From NCBI GenBank assembly GCA_022822245.1, contig JAJECB010000419.1, positions 1 to 14,329 of the forward strand: a stretch of DNA of 14,329 nt, written 5' to 3'. Under the pieces are notes generated by a model, which searched no databases, was not told where the DNA came from, and saw nothing but the letters and a program-made list of their open reading frames with translations. Shown piece after piece: positions 6,976-13,698 of the stretch (positions within the stretch are counted from its first letter, which is position 1; each line of letters opens with the position of its first letter). The stretch is from Gammaproteobacteria bacterium (GTDB lineage: Bacteria; Pseudomonadota; Gammaproteobacteria; HK1). The translations under genes were made by a program, and so were the position numbers.

Positions 6976-8726
6976 GCGAGACCGCAACCGAGACCCGGAC
7001 CCCGGCCCCGACCCCGACCGGGACCCCGGCTCCGGCCCCCGCGGCCGGCGCCTCCGCCCCGACGTTCGAGCTCGACGCGGTCGGCCTCGAGATCCTGTCG
7101 AACGCCCTTCGCTCGATCACCGACGAGTGCTTCTTCGCCCTCATGAAGAGCGCCTACTCGACGAACATCAAGGAGCGGCGCGACCACTCGGCCTCCATCA
7201 TGGACGTCAAGGGCCGGCTCGTCGCCCAGTCCGAGCAGTCCCTGCCCCTCCACATCGCGTCGATGAGCGGGCTCATGGAGAGCGTGCTCGAGAAGTTCGG
7301 GGACGATCTCCACGATGGGGACCTCTTCGTCGCCAACGATCCGTACGTCGCGGGGGGCACGCATCTGCCCGACGTGAACCTCGCCCTCCCCGTCTTCAGT
7401 GAAGGCACTCTCGTCGGGTTCATCTGCAACATCGCCCACCACGCCGACATCGGCGGCATGGCCCCGGGCAGCATGGCGGGCGGAATGACCGAGATCTACC
7501 AGGAGGGGCTCCGGATCCCGGTCGTGCGCCTGTTCCGGCGGGGCGAGCTCCAGCGCGACCTCCTCGACCTCCTCCTCCTCAACGTGCGGGTCCCCCATGA
7601 ACGCCGCGGCGACTACTACGCCCAGATCGCGGCCTGCCGCCTCGGCGCGCGGCGCCTGCTGGAGCTGGTCGAGCTGCGCGGCGCCGGCACCGTGATGCGC
7701 GGGTTCGAGCTCATGATGGAGCGCGCCGAGCGGCGCCTCCGGAGCGCCATCGCGACCGTCCCGGACGGGACCTACGAGTTCGAGGACCAGCTCGACAGCG
7801 ACGGGACGGACCGCTTCGACCTCCCCATCCGGGTCCGGATCGAGGTGGCCGGGGACCGCATCCGGTTCGACTTCACGGGCACCTCCGAGCAGGTGCCGGG
7901 GAACATGAACACCACCGTCAACGCGACCCACGCGAGCGCCTGCTACGCGCTCAAGTCCCTGCTCGACCCCGACATTCCGAACAGCCAGGGGGTGCTCGAC
8001 ACGGCCGAGGTGAGCGCGCCGCCGGGGACCGTCGTGAACGCGGTGTTTCCCGCCTCGGTGGCGGCGCGGGCGAACACCTGCCAGCGGATCGTGGACGTCA
8101 TCTTCGGCGCCCTCGCCGGGGCCCTCCCCGACCGGGTGCCGGCGGCCGCGAACGGGGCGAACACGACCGCGGTGTTCGCGGGCACGGACCCCGATACCGG
8201 CATCCCCTACGTCTACCTCGAGACCCTCGGAGGAGGCATGGGCGCCCGCCCGGACCGCGACGGAAAGGACGCGGTGCAGATCCACATGACCAATACCTCG
8301 AACCTCCCCGTCGAAGCCATCGAGATGGAGTACCCGCTCCTCGTCGAGGAGTACGGCCTCGTCCCCGATTCCGGCGGCGCGGGGCGCTGGCGGGGCGGGC
8401 TCGGGCTTCGCCGCGTCGTCCGCCCCCTCGGACACGACTGCACCTTCAACGGGCTCGGGGAGCGGTTCCGGCACGAACCCTGGGGGCTCGCGGGCGGCAA
8501 GTCGGGCGGACGCGGGCGGTTCGCGATCCTCGGCGACACCGGCGCGGAGCGCACCCTCGGCGACAAGTCCGGCGACATCCCCATCCGCGCCGACGAGCGC
8601 GTCGTCATCGAAACCCCGGGGGCAGGCGGGCTCGGGCCCCCCGCCGGGCGCACCCCGGACGAGGTCGAGACGGACCGCCGAAGCGGCAAGTTCACCCCCG
8701 AGTACCTCGCCCGCCACTACCGGTGA
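6972..8726 (+). CDS. hyuB: Hydantoinase/oxoprolinase family protein, subunit B (HyuB)
   Basis: Partner subunit of HyuA, expected to form part of the metal-containing active site. The 584-residue protein has the family blocks in order: RRDHSASIMD, the metal-site region NDPYVAGGTHLPD (122-134), IAHHADIGG (154-162), QEGLRIP, GNMNTTVNATHA, PNSQG, and VEEYGLVPDSGGAGRWRGG near the C-terminus. His131, Asp134, His156, His157 and Asp159 are candidate metal ligands by family analogy. The first 30 residues are an Ala/Pro/Thr-rich low-complexity leader with no family counterpart; conserved sequence begins at about residue 32 (FELDAVGLEILSNAL). ATG 6972 overlaps the hyuA stop in ATGA. The longer upstream reading in this frame is a shadow of hyuA. 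It is the last plus-strand gene of the cluster; a convergent gene follows. Confidence 0.93.
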   Translation: MSETATETRTPAPTPTGTPAPAPAAGASAPTFELDAVGLEILSNALRSITDECFFALMKSAYSTNIKERRDHSASIMDVKGRLVAQSEQSLPLHIASMSGLMESVLEKFGDDLHDGDLFVANDPYVAGGTHLPDVNLALPVFSEGTLVGFICNIAHHADIGGMAPGSMAGGMTEIYQEGLRIPVVRLFRRGELQRDLLDLLLLNVRVPHERRGDYYAQIAACRLGARRLLELVELRGAGTVMRGFELMMERAERRLRSAIATVPDGTYEFEDQLDSDGTDRFDLPIRVRIEVAGDRIRFDFTGTSEQVPGNMNTTVNATHASACYALKSLLDPDIPNSQGVLDTAEVSAPPGTVVNAVFPASVAARANTCQRIVDVIFGALAGALPDRVPAAANGANTTAVFAGTDPDTGIPYVYLETLGGGMGARPDRDGKDAVQIHMTNTSNLPVEAIEMEYPLLVEEYGLVPDSGGAGRWRGGLGLRRVVRPLGHDCTFNGLGERFRHEPWGLAGGKSGGRGRFAILGDTGAERTLGDKSGDIPIRADERVVIETPGAGGLGPPAGRTPDEVETDRRSGKFTPEYLARHYR

Positions 8727-8864
8727 CTGCCACCCGGCGCCCTCACCGGTGCAGGGGCCGTCGGTCCGAGAGCGCCCCCAGGTGACGGCCGGGCTCGCCC
8801 GGCGCCATTGGAACGCAGTGAACGTCGCCGTGAAGAGCGCCGGTTCGGCGAGAAGATGCGCCGG
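8727..8864. other. Intergenic region between convergent hyuB and methyltransferase gene
   Basis: This 138-base gap separates two convergent genes, so both transcripts should end in or near it. The best hairpin is GCCGGG (8788-8793) with CCCGGC (8798-8803) around a CTCG tetraloop. No T-run flanks it on either strand, so it is only a weak bidirectional terminator candidate. A short ggggc/gcccc pair (8754-8758 with 8774-8778) is even weaker. I see no convincing small gene. Confidence 0.4.
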
Positions 8865-9650
8865 TCACGCGGGCTTGCGGGCGCGGAGGTGGCCGGGGCG
8901 GAGCTCGCCGCCGTCGACGACCGCCTGCTTCTTCGTCGAGCTTTCGAGTCGTTGCGCGGCTGCCTCGGCGCCCAGGCGCTCGACGAGGCGCGGGTAGTTC
9001 TCCCCCGAGAGGGTCGCGATTTCCTCGGCCATTGCCTCCGCGTACCAGGCGTTTCGGTCCTGCCACCGCACGTCGACGAACCCGCACGCCTCGACGAGCT
9101 TCGCCGATGCCTCGATGCTCTCGAGGGTGAACGTGAGGCCGACCGCCTCGAGCCACTCGCGCATCGCCGGTGTCGGATCGAGGCCGTTTCCGAACCAGTC
9201 GCCAACGACCATCCACCCTCCGGGGACCAGCACGCGGTGGACTTCGGCGTAGAGGGCGGGCTTGTCCGGGATGTGGATCATCGAGTCCTTGCTGAACACC
9301 ACGTCGAAGGCGCCGTCCTCGAACGGAAAGGGGCCGGGCGAGACCTTGCGGACCGAGATCCGGTCCGAGAGACCCGCCGCGTCGACCCGCGCCGCGGCCC
9401 GCGCGACGAGCGGCGCCTCGACGTCGACCCCGGTGACGTGGGCGGCGCCGAAGCGTTCGACGAGGAGGAGGTCGATCGCGCCGAGCCCGCACCCGACGTC
9501 GAGCACCCACGCGCCCGCGATCGGCGCTCCGGCCACGATTCGGGCCACCTCATCCGCCCCGCCCGGGGAGAGGAACCCCTCCCCCCACATCCATTCGAGC
9601 CCGGCGACGAACGTGTCGCCGTACTCGTCATGGCAGTCCCGTCCCGCCAT
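8865..9650 (-). CDS. Class I SAM-dependent methyltransferase, phosphoethanolamine methyltransferase-like
   Basis: The 261-residue Rossmann-fold methyltransferase has motif I VLDVGCGLG (49-57), Asp76 after strand 2 (TGVD) for the SAM ribose, the motif FDVVFSKDSMIH (115-126) followed by IPDKPALY, and LVPGG (141-145). The N-terminal EYGDT...GEGFLSPGG (9-31) aligns without gaps to the same region of Plasmodium PMT as I remember it. This places Tyr10 on its catalytic Tyr19 and His126 on His132, and the alignment extends to the C-terminus. Most phosphate-binding positions differ, so a phosphobase substrate is not assured; another amine is possible. The start at 9650 is preferred over ATG 9707 because only it has a Shine-Dalgarno site and it puts Tyr10 at the expected distance. 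It is the last gene of a minus-strand group, 179 bases after the EamA transporter gene. Confidence 0.85.
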   Translation of the reverse strand: MAGRDCHDEYGDTFVAGLEWMWGEGFLSPGGADEVARIVAGAPIAGAWVLDVGCGLGAIDLLLVERFGAAHVTGVDVEAPLVARAAARVDAAGLSDRISVRKVSPGPFPFEDGAFDVVFSKDSMIHIPDKPALYAEVHRVLVPGGWMVVGDWFGNGLDPTPAMREWLEAVGLTFTLESIEASAKLVEACGFVDVRWQDRNAWYAEAMAEEIATLSGENYPRLVERLGAEAAAQRLESSTKKQAVVDGGELRPGHLRARKPA

Positions 9651-9829
9651 CGCCCGCACCTCGCGTCTCGGCTCCGTTCTGCGCGAAGGATAGCGGCCGC
9701 GCGTCATCGCGGGGGCGGCACGCGACGCGATGACCGGGAAGGCTCCCCCACTTCACCTTCCGTCTCGCCACGTTCTCACGGCGCCGGACGATCCGTGGGC
9801 GGCAGCCCTCCGCGGTCTTCTCCCCGCCC
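9651..9829. other. Intergenic region between EamA transporter gene and methyltransferase gene
   Basis: This 179-base gap separates two minus-strand genes. It contains GGAAGG (9737-9742) with CCTTCC (9756-9761), a 6-base stem with a 13-base loop and no T-run, so it is a poor terminator. It also holds the TATCCT hexamer at 9687-9692. The gap is large enough for the methyltransferase gene to have its own promoter. I see no small gene here. Confidence 0.35.
9659..9662 (-). promoter_or_regulatory. Ribosome binding site that sets the methyltransferase start
   Basis: On the minus strand GAGG lies 8 bases before ATG 9650. The alternative ATG at 9707 has no purine-rich site before it. A TATCCT hexamer (9687-9692, minus strand) could be a -10 box; if real, transcription would begin downstream of 9707, again favouring 9650. 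Confidence 0.55.
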
Positions 9830-10702
9830 TCACCTCGCCTTCGTTCGGAAGCTCACGATCGCCCGGCTCGCGACGGAGGCGAGGACGAGGGCGCCGCCGA
9901 CGAGGGTCGCGAGGCTCGGCCGCTCGTCGATGGCGAGCCATACCCACATCGGGGAGAGGATGAACTCGATGAGGATGAGGAGGGTGAGCTCCGCCCCGGG
10001 AACATGACGCGAGCCCCAGGTGAAGATCACGTGGACGGTACCGGAGAGGAGCGCGCCCCACACGAAGAGCAGCGCCGCATCGCGGATCGGGACCGCGAAG
10101 TCCCCATCGCACATCAGCGCCCCGTTCAGCCCGCCGAGCACCGCGCCGAAGACGACGATGGGCAGCATGTTGACCCCGCGCCCCTTGCGAAGGACCACCG
10201 CGAACGCCCCGAAACAGAACGCGGCGAGGAGCGCGAGCGAGTTCCCGTACAGGGTCCCCGCCTCCAGCCCGTCCCACAGCATCACCGCCATCCCGGCGAG
10301 GGCGACGCTCATCGCGATCCACACCCCGCGCGCGACCGTCTCGCCAAGCACGAGCCGTCCGAGCAGAGCGGCGAAGAACGGCGCCCCGCTCAGCAGGAAC
10401 ATGGTGTTCGCGACCGTCGTATGGGTGATGGAGAGGATGAAGAGGGTGTTGACGGCCGCGATGAACACGCTCCCGACCACCATCCACGGGCGCAGATCGC
10501 GGAGCGCCGCCCGCAGCCGCCCCGCGCTCTGCACCGCAAAGACGACGGCGAGCGCGCCGGCGAGGAACCAGGATCGGTAGAAGACGATCTGCCAGTCGTC
10601 CGCCGCCTCCATGGAGCGCACGATGAGCCCGTTCGCGGAGTTGACGAAGGCGCTCGCGATGACGAGGAGCAGCGCCGTCCGGTAGTAGCTCGTCCGAAGC
10701 AC
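9830..10702 (-). CDS. EamA/DMT-family membrane transporter
   Basis: Inner-membrane carrier of the drug/metabolite transporter superfamily; members often export amino acids or metabolites. The 290 residues form two EamA repeats (about 8-138 and 148-283) and about ten hydrophobic segments. Typical signatures are FYRSWFLAGAL early in repeat 1, TMFLLSGAPFFAALLGRLVLGE near the end of repeat 1 (about 98-119), and LTLLILIEFILSP followed by WVWLAIDERPS near the end of repeat 2. Positive residues (VLRKGRG) lie in a cytoplasmic loop of the second half. The start is GTG at 10702, with GAGGG about 8 bases upstream. It lies 50 bases after the AhpD-like gene on the same strand, so the two are probably co-transcribed. 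The substrate cannot be predicted. Confidence 0.92.
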   Translation of the reverse strand: MLRTSYYRTALLLVIASAFVNSANGLIVRSMEAADDWQIVFYRSWFLAGALAVVFAVQSAGRLRAALRDLRPWMVVGSVFIAAVNTLFILSITHTTVANTMFLLSGAPFFAALLGRLVLGETVARGVWIAMSVALAGMAVMLWDGLEAGTLYGNSLALLAAFCFGAFAVVLRKGRGVNMLPIVVFGAVLGGLNGALMCDGDFAVPIRDAALLFVWGALLSGTVHVIFTWGSRHVPGAELTLLILIEFILSPMWVWLAIDERPSLATLVGGALVLASVASRAIVSFRTKAR

Positions 10703-10752
10703 CCCTTGCCCTCACCCGCCGGTCGGCGAACGGACCGACCGCCCGGGGCGGC

Positions 10753-11358
10753 TCAGCCGCCGCCTGCGGCCAATGACTCGGGGTGCGGAAGGTCGTCCAG
10801 GCGCATGCCGGCCGCGAGCAGATCCTCGACGACCCCGTCCTCCATCTCGATCCCGAGCGCCTCGTTGAAGCGGTTGAAGAAGCCGCAGAGGGTGGTGCGG
10901 AGGGTGAGCTCCACGACCTGCTCCTCGGTGAAGTGCGCCTTGAGGCGTTCGACCATCGCGGGCGGCATCCGCCGCGCGTCCCCGGTAACGGCGACCGCGT
11001 AGTCGCGCACGAGGGTGTCCACCTCGTCGAATCCGGGCACCTCCGGCGCCAGGATCGCGGCCACGCTCGCCGGATCGAGCCTCTGCTCGACGAGCCGGGG
11101 CGCGTGGTGGGCGACGCAGTAGGTGCACTCGTTCATCTTCGACACCACCACCAGGGCGATCTCGAGGTAGCGCTTCGGCAGCACCGCTTCCTCGGCGAGC
11201 TCGAGCAGCATCCCCATCACGTGCCGCAGGGCCGGCGCCCGGTGGGCGAAGACCTTCACCTGGTTGAGAAACGGGCCGTACGACTCCGCGTAGCGCCGGT
11301 AGACGGGCTGGAGGTCCGCGGGAACCTCGTCGATCTCGATGTCGCGCACTCGGGCCAT
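10753..11358 (-). CDS. AhpD-like / carboxymuconolactone decarboxylase family protein (peroxidase-related)
   Basis: All-helical alkylhydroperoxidase-fold protein of 201 residues. The diagnostic segment is [10 protein letters not shown] (76-85), a redox CxxC (Cys78, Cys81) followed by His85, with Glu66 upstream in helix YLEIALVVV. In AhpD these residues relay protons and reduce hydroperoxides via the disulfide. This protein falls in the 'uncharacterised peroxidase-related' branch and not with true decarboxylases, which lack the CxxC. The C-terminal half holds [14 protein letters not shown] and [14 protein letters not shown], also typical of the family. ATG 11358 was chosen because GGGGGAG lies 5 bases upstream and the N-terminus ([13 protein letters not shown]) matches the family; the open frame extends further with unconserved sequence. 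It is probably first in a minus-strand operon with the EamA transporter. Its physiological substrate is unknown. Confidence 0.88.
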   Translation of the reverse strand: MARVRDIEIDEVPADLQPVYRRYAESYGPFLNQVKVFAHRAPALRHVMGMLLELAEEAVLPKRYLEIALVVVSKMNECTYCVAHHAPRLVEQRLDPASVAAILAPEVPGFDEVDTLVRDYAVAVTGDARRMPPAMVERLKAHFTEEQVVELTLRTTLCGFFNRFNEALGIEMEDGVVEDLLAAGMRLDDLPHPESLAAGGG

Positions 11359-11363
11359 GGCCG

Positions 11364-11370
11364 CTCCCCC
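11364..11370 (-). promoter_or_regulatory. Ribosome binding site of the AhpD-like gene
   Basis: The minus-strand GGGGGAG ends 5 bases before ATG 11358. It decides against the 58-codon upstream extension, which would run across the divergent promoter region into the start of mmsA. Confidence 0.65.
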
Positions 11371-11403
11371 TTGGTCGCCGGTGCGCAGTCTATCTCCGGC
11401 CGG

Positions 11404-11450
11404 GCCCCGGAAGAACGGGCGGAGGGGCGGAATTCGAGCCGTTCCGGGGC
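11404..11450. promoter_or_regulatory. Inverted repeat in the divergent promoter region, possible operator
   Basis: GCCCCGGAA (11404-11412) and TTCCGGGGC (11442-11450) form a perfect 9-base inverted repeat with 29 bases between arms. It lies in the 160-base gap between the starts of the AhpD-like gene (minus) and mmsA (plus). It could bind a dimeric regulator controlling both genes. Such repeats arise by chance fairly often in DNA this GC-rich, and I find no clear -35/-10 pair; TATCGT at 11481-11486 is the best -10 candidate for mmsA. Confidence 0.3.
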
Positions 11451-11506
11451 GCGCAGGTCCCCTCGGGGTACGCGATGCGCTATCGTTCGCGGAGCGACGG
11501 AAACTT

Positions 11507-11512
11507 GAGGAG
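11507..11512 (+). promoter_or_regulatory. Ribosome binding site of mmsA
   Basis: GAGGAG lies 6 bases before ATG 11519. The frame is open back to 11339, but this site and the family-typical N-terminus ([13 protein letters not shown]) set the start. Confidence 0.75.
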
Positions 11513-11518
11513 AAGTCC

Positions 11519-13060
11519 ATGACCGCCACCATCGATCATTTCCTGGGCGGCGAGCGGACAGGCCCGAGCGGGAACCGCTTCGGCGACGTCTTCGACCCTT
11601 CCACCGGCGCGGTCCAGGCGCGGGTCCCCCTCGCCTCGGAGAGCGAGGTCGATGCCGCCGTGGCGGCGGCCCGCTCCGCCTTCCCCGAATGGGCGGCGAC
11701 CGCTCCGCCCGCCCGGGCCCGGATCCTGTTCCGGTTCCAGATGCTCCTGCGCGACCACCTGGACGAGCTCGCCCGCATCGTGTCGTCCGAGCACGGCAAG
11801 ACCGTCGACGACGCGCGGGGCTCCGTCACCCGGGGGATCGAGGTCGTGGAGTTCGCCTGCGGCATTCCCCAGCTCCTCAAGGGAGAGCACAACGAAGGGG
11901 TCGCCTCCGGGATTGACAGCTACTCCTTCCGCCAGCCCCTCGGGGTGTGCGTCGGCATCACCCCCTTCAACTTCCCCGCGATGGTCCCGATGTGGATGTT
12001 CCCGGTCGCGATCGCGTGCGGCAACACGTTCGTCCTCAAGCCGTCGGAGCGCGATCCGTCGGCCGCGGTGCGGATCGCGGAGCTCGCGGTGGAGGCGGGC
12101 CTGCCGCCGGGGGTGCTCAACGTCGTGCACGGCGACCGGGAGGCGGTGGATGCGCTCATCGCGCACCCGGACGTCGCCGCGGTGAGCTTCGTCGGCTCGA
12201 CCCCCATCGCCGAGCGGGTGTACCGGGCGGCGGCCGAGGCCGGGAAGCGGGTGCAGGCCCTCGGCGGTGCCAAGAACCACCTCGTGGTGATGCCCGACGC
12301 GGACCTCGACCAGACGGTGGAGGCCCTCATGGGCTCCGCGTACGGCTCCGCCGGGGAGCGGTGCATGGCGGTATCGGTCGCGGTGGCGGTCGGTGACGAG
12401 GTGGCGGACGCCCTCGTCGATCGGCTCGCCCCCCGGGTGCGAGACCTCCGCATCGGCAGCTTCCGGGAACCGGAGGCGGAGATGGGTCCCCTCGTCACCG
12501 GCGCCCACCGCGACCGCGTGGAGGGCTACGTGGACGCGGGGGTGGAGGAAGGCGCGGATCTCGTGGTGGACGGGCGGGGGGTCGGCCCCTCGGACGACGG
12601 CGACGGTACCGGTGAGGGAGGCGACGGCAGCGGCAACGGCAACGGAGGCTTCTTCCTCGGCGGCTGCCTCTTCGACCGGGTGCAACCGGAGATGTCGATC
12701 TACACCGACGAGATCTTCGGCCCGGTGCTCTCGCTCGTGCGCGCAAGGAGCTACGAGGAGGCGCTCACCCTCGTCAACGACCACGAGTACGGCAACGGGG
12801 CCGCGATCTTCACCCGCGACGGCGACACCGCGCGCGACTTCACGACCCGGGCGAAGATCGGGATGATCGGGGTCAACGTCCCGATCCCGGTCCCGTCCGC
12901 CTTCCACAGCTTCGGCGGATGGAAGCGTTCACTGTTCGGGGACCACTACATGCACGGCCCGGAAGGGGTGCGGTTCTACACCCGGCTGAAGACGATCACC
13001 CAGCGCTGGCCGACGGGGATGCGCGAGCAGGCCGACTTCAGCATTCCGACCCACCGCTGA
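11519..13060 (+). CDS. mmsA: CoA-acylating methylmalonate-semialdehyde dehydrogenase
   Basis: Converts (methyl)malonate semialdehyde, NAD+ and CoA to propionyl-CoA or acetyl-CoA with loss of CO2. It acts in valine, beta-alanine, thymine/uracil and inositol breakdown. The 513 residues show ITPFNFP (147-153) with Asn151, FVLKPSE (171-177), FVGST (224-228), GGAKNH (249-254), catalytic Cys282 in GERCMA, and EIFGPVLS (398-405). Asn253 stands where other aldehyde dehydrogenases have the general-base Glu, a hallmark of MmsA. Arg105 (TRGIE) and Arg281 match the two arginines known to hold the substrate carboxylate. The C-terminus ([27 protein letters not shown]) is almost a family consensus. Odd feature: a Gly/Asp/Ser/Asn-rich insertion at about 355-377, making the protein some 15 residues longer than usual. 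Its 3' end overlaps the convergent cyclo-ligase gene by 23 bases. Confidence 0.95.
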   Translation: MTATIDHFLGGERTGPSGNRFGDVFDPSTGAVQARVPLASESEVDAAVAAARSAFPEWAATAPPARARILFRFQMLLRDHLDELARIVSSEHGKTVDDARGSVTRGIEVVEFACGIPQLLKGEHNEGVASGIDSYSFRQPLGVCVGITPFNFPAMVPMWMFPVAIACGNTFVLKPSERDPSAAVRIAELAVEAGLPPGVLNVVHGDREAVDALIAHPDVAAVSFVGSTPIAERVYRAAAEAGKRVQALGGAKNHLVVMPDADLDQTVEALMGSAYGSAGERCMAVSVAVAVGDEVADALVDRLAPRVRDLRIGSFREPEAEMGPLVTGAHRDRVEGYVDAGVEEGADLVVDGRGVGPSDDGDGTGEGGDGSGNGNGGFFLGGCLFDRVQPEMSIYTDEIFGPVLSLVRARSYEEALTLVNDHEYGNGAAIFTRDGDTARDFTTRAKIGMIGVNVPIPVPSAFHSFGGWKRSLFGDHYMHGPEGVRFYTRLKTITQRWPTGMREQADFSIPTHR

Positions 13061-13664
13061 CGCGCCCGACCGGAGAGGCGCCGCGCTCGGTGACGACCCA
13101 GTCCATCACGGCGTCGTGCGGGCCGGCCGGGACCTCGGGGAACACCTGGGCATCGAAGCAGAGCCCGGCCCGGACCGCGGGGGAACGCGCAAGCAGGCGG
13201 TCGTAGTACCCCTTGCCGTGGCCGAGCCGCCGGCCGCGCCGGTCGAAGGCGAGCCCGGGCACGACCACGAGGTCGAGCGCCTCGGGGGCGATCCGCCGCG
13301 CCGGCTCGCCGCGGCGGGCGGGCGGCGGTTCCGGTATGCCCCAGGTGCCGGGCTCGAGCTCCCCCACCGCTTCGAGCCGCCAGAGCCCGAGGTCGTCCCC
13401 GTCGCACCACGGCACGGCGACCCGCTTCCCGTCCGCGAGGGCGGCCTCGATTCCCGGGACGGTGGCGAGCTCCGAAGGCATGCTCACGTACCACAGCACA
13501 GTCGCCGCCGACCGATAGGACGCGAGTGCGATAAGATGGCCGCGCGCCGTCGCGGCCGCCTCCGCCCGGTTCCGCACCGCGTCGCGCCGGGCGGCGGCCG
13601 CGCGGCGAAGCTCGCGCTTGGCCGCCACGAGCCGCTCGTCATCCGTCGCCGTGTCGGTCCGCAT
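13038..13664 (-). CDS. ygfA: 5-formyltetrahydrofolate cyclo-ligase (MTHF synthetase)
   Basis: Uses ATP to convert 5-formyl-THF into 5,10-methenyl-THF, returning a storage or inhibitory folate to the one-carbon pool. The 208-residue size is typical. Visible blocks are KRELRR with Lys16 near the N-terminus (nucleotide binding), [10 protein letters not shown] (59-68) with Glu65, GTWGIPEP (106-113), and the family signature [20 protein letters not shown] (137-156). The latter holds the GKGYYDR loop that contacts ATP phosphates and folate. The end [11 protein letters not shown] is also characteristic. ATG 13664 is preceded by GGGGG and a more distant GGGAG; the ribosome site is weak, and a GTG at 13679 is possible. 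The frame is open far upstream, but that part overlaps folKP. The stop overlaps the 3' end of mmsA on the other strand; 34 bases separate it from divergent folKP. Confidence 0.92.
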   Translation of the reverse strand: MRTDTATDDERLVAAKRELRRAAAARRDAVRNRAEAAATARGHLIALASYRSAATVLWYVSMPSELATVPGIEAALADGKRVAVPWCDGDDLGLWRLEAVGELEPGTWGIPEPPPARRGEPARRIAPEALDLVVVPGLAFDRRGRRLGHGKGYYDRLLARSPAVRAGLCFDAQVFPEVPAGPHDAVMDWVVTERGASPVGRVSGGSEC

Positions 13665-13698
13665 CGACCCCCATCGCACTCCCGGAGAGATTCCGCGC

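Noticed and set aside
4834..6987. 717-codon open frame antisense to hyuA
   Set aside because: It is a high-GC shadow. The plus strand carries every HyuA motif, while the antisense product is Arg/Gly/Asp/Pro-rich without recognisable domains.
8788..8803. 6-bp GC hairpin as terminator for both convergent genes
   Set aside because: There is no T-run on either side, and such stems are frequent at this GC content. It is mentioned only as a weak candidate.
8808..10007. 399-codon plus-strand frame opposite the methyltransferase
   Set aside because: It has no family motifs, and the opposite strand carries a complete methyltransferase with intact SAM motifs.
10004..11002. 332-codon plus-strand frame opposite the EamA and AhpD-like genes
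   Set aside because: Its composition is Arg/Glu/His/Pro-rich and typical of a shadow. The minus-strand genes have membrane segments and the CxxC motif.
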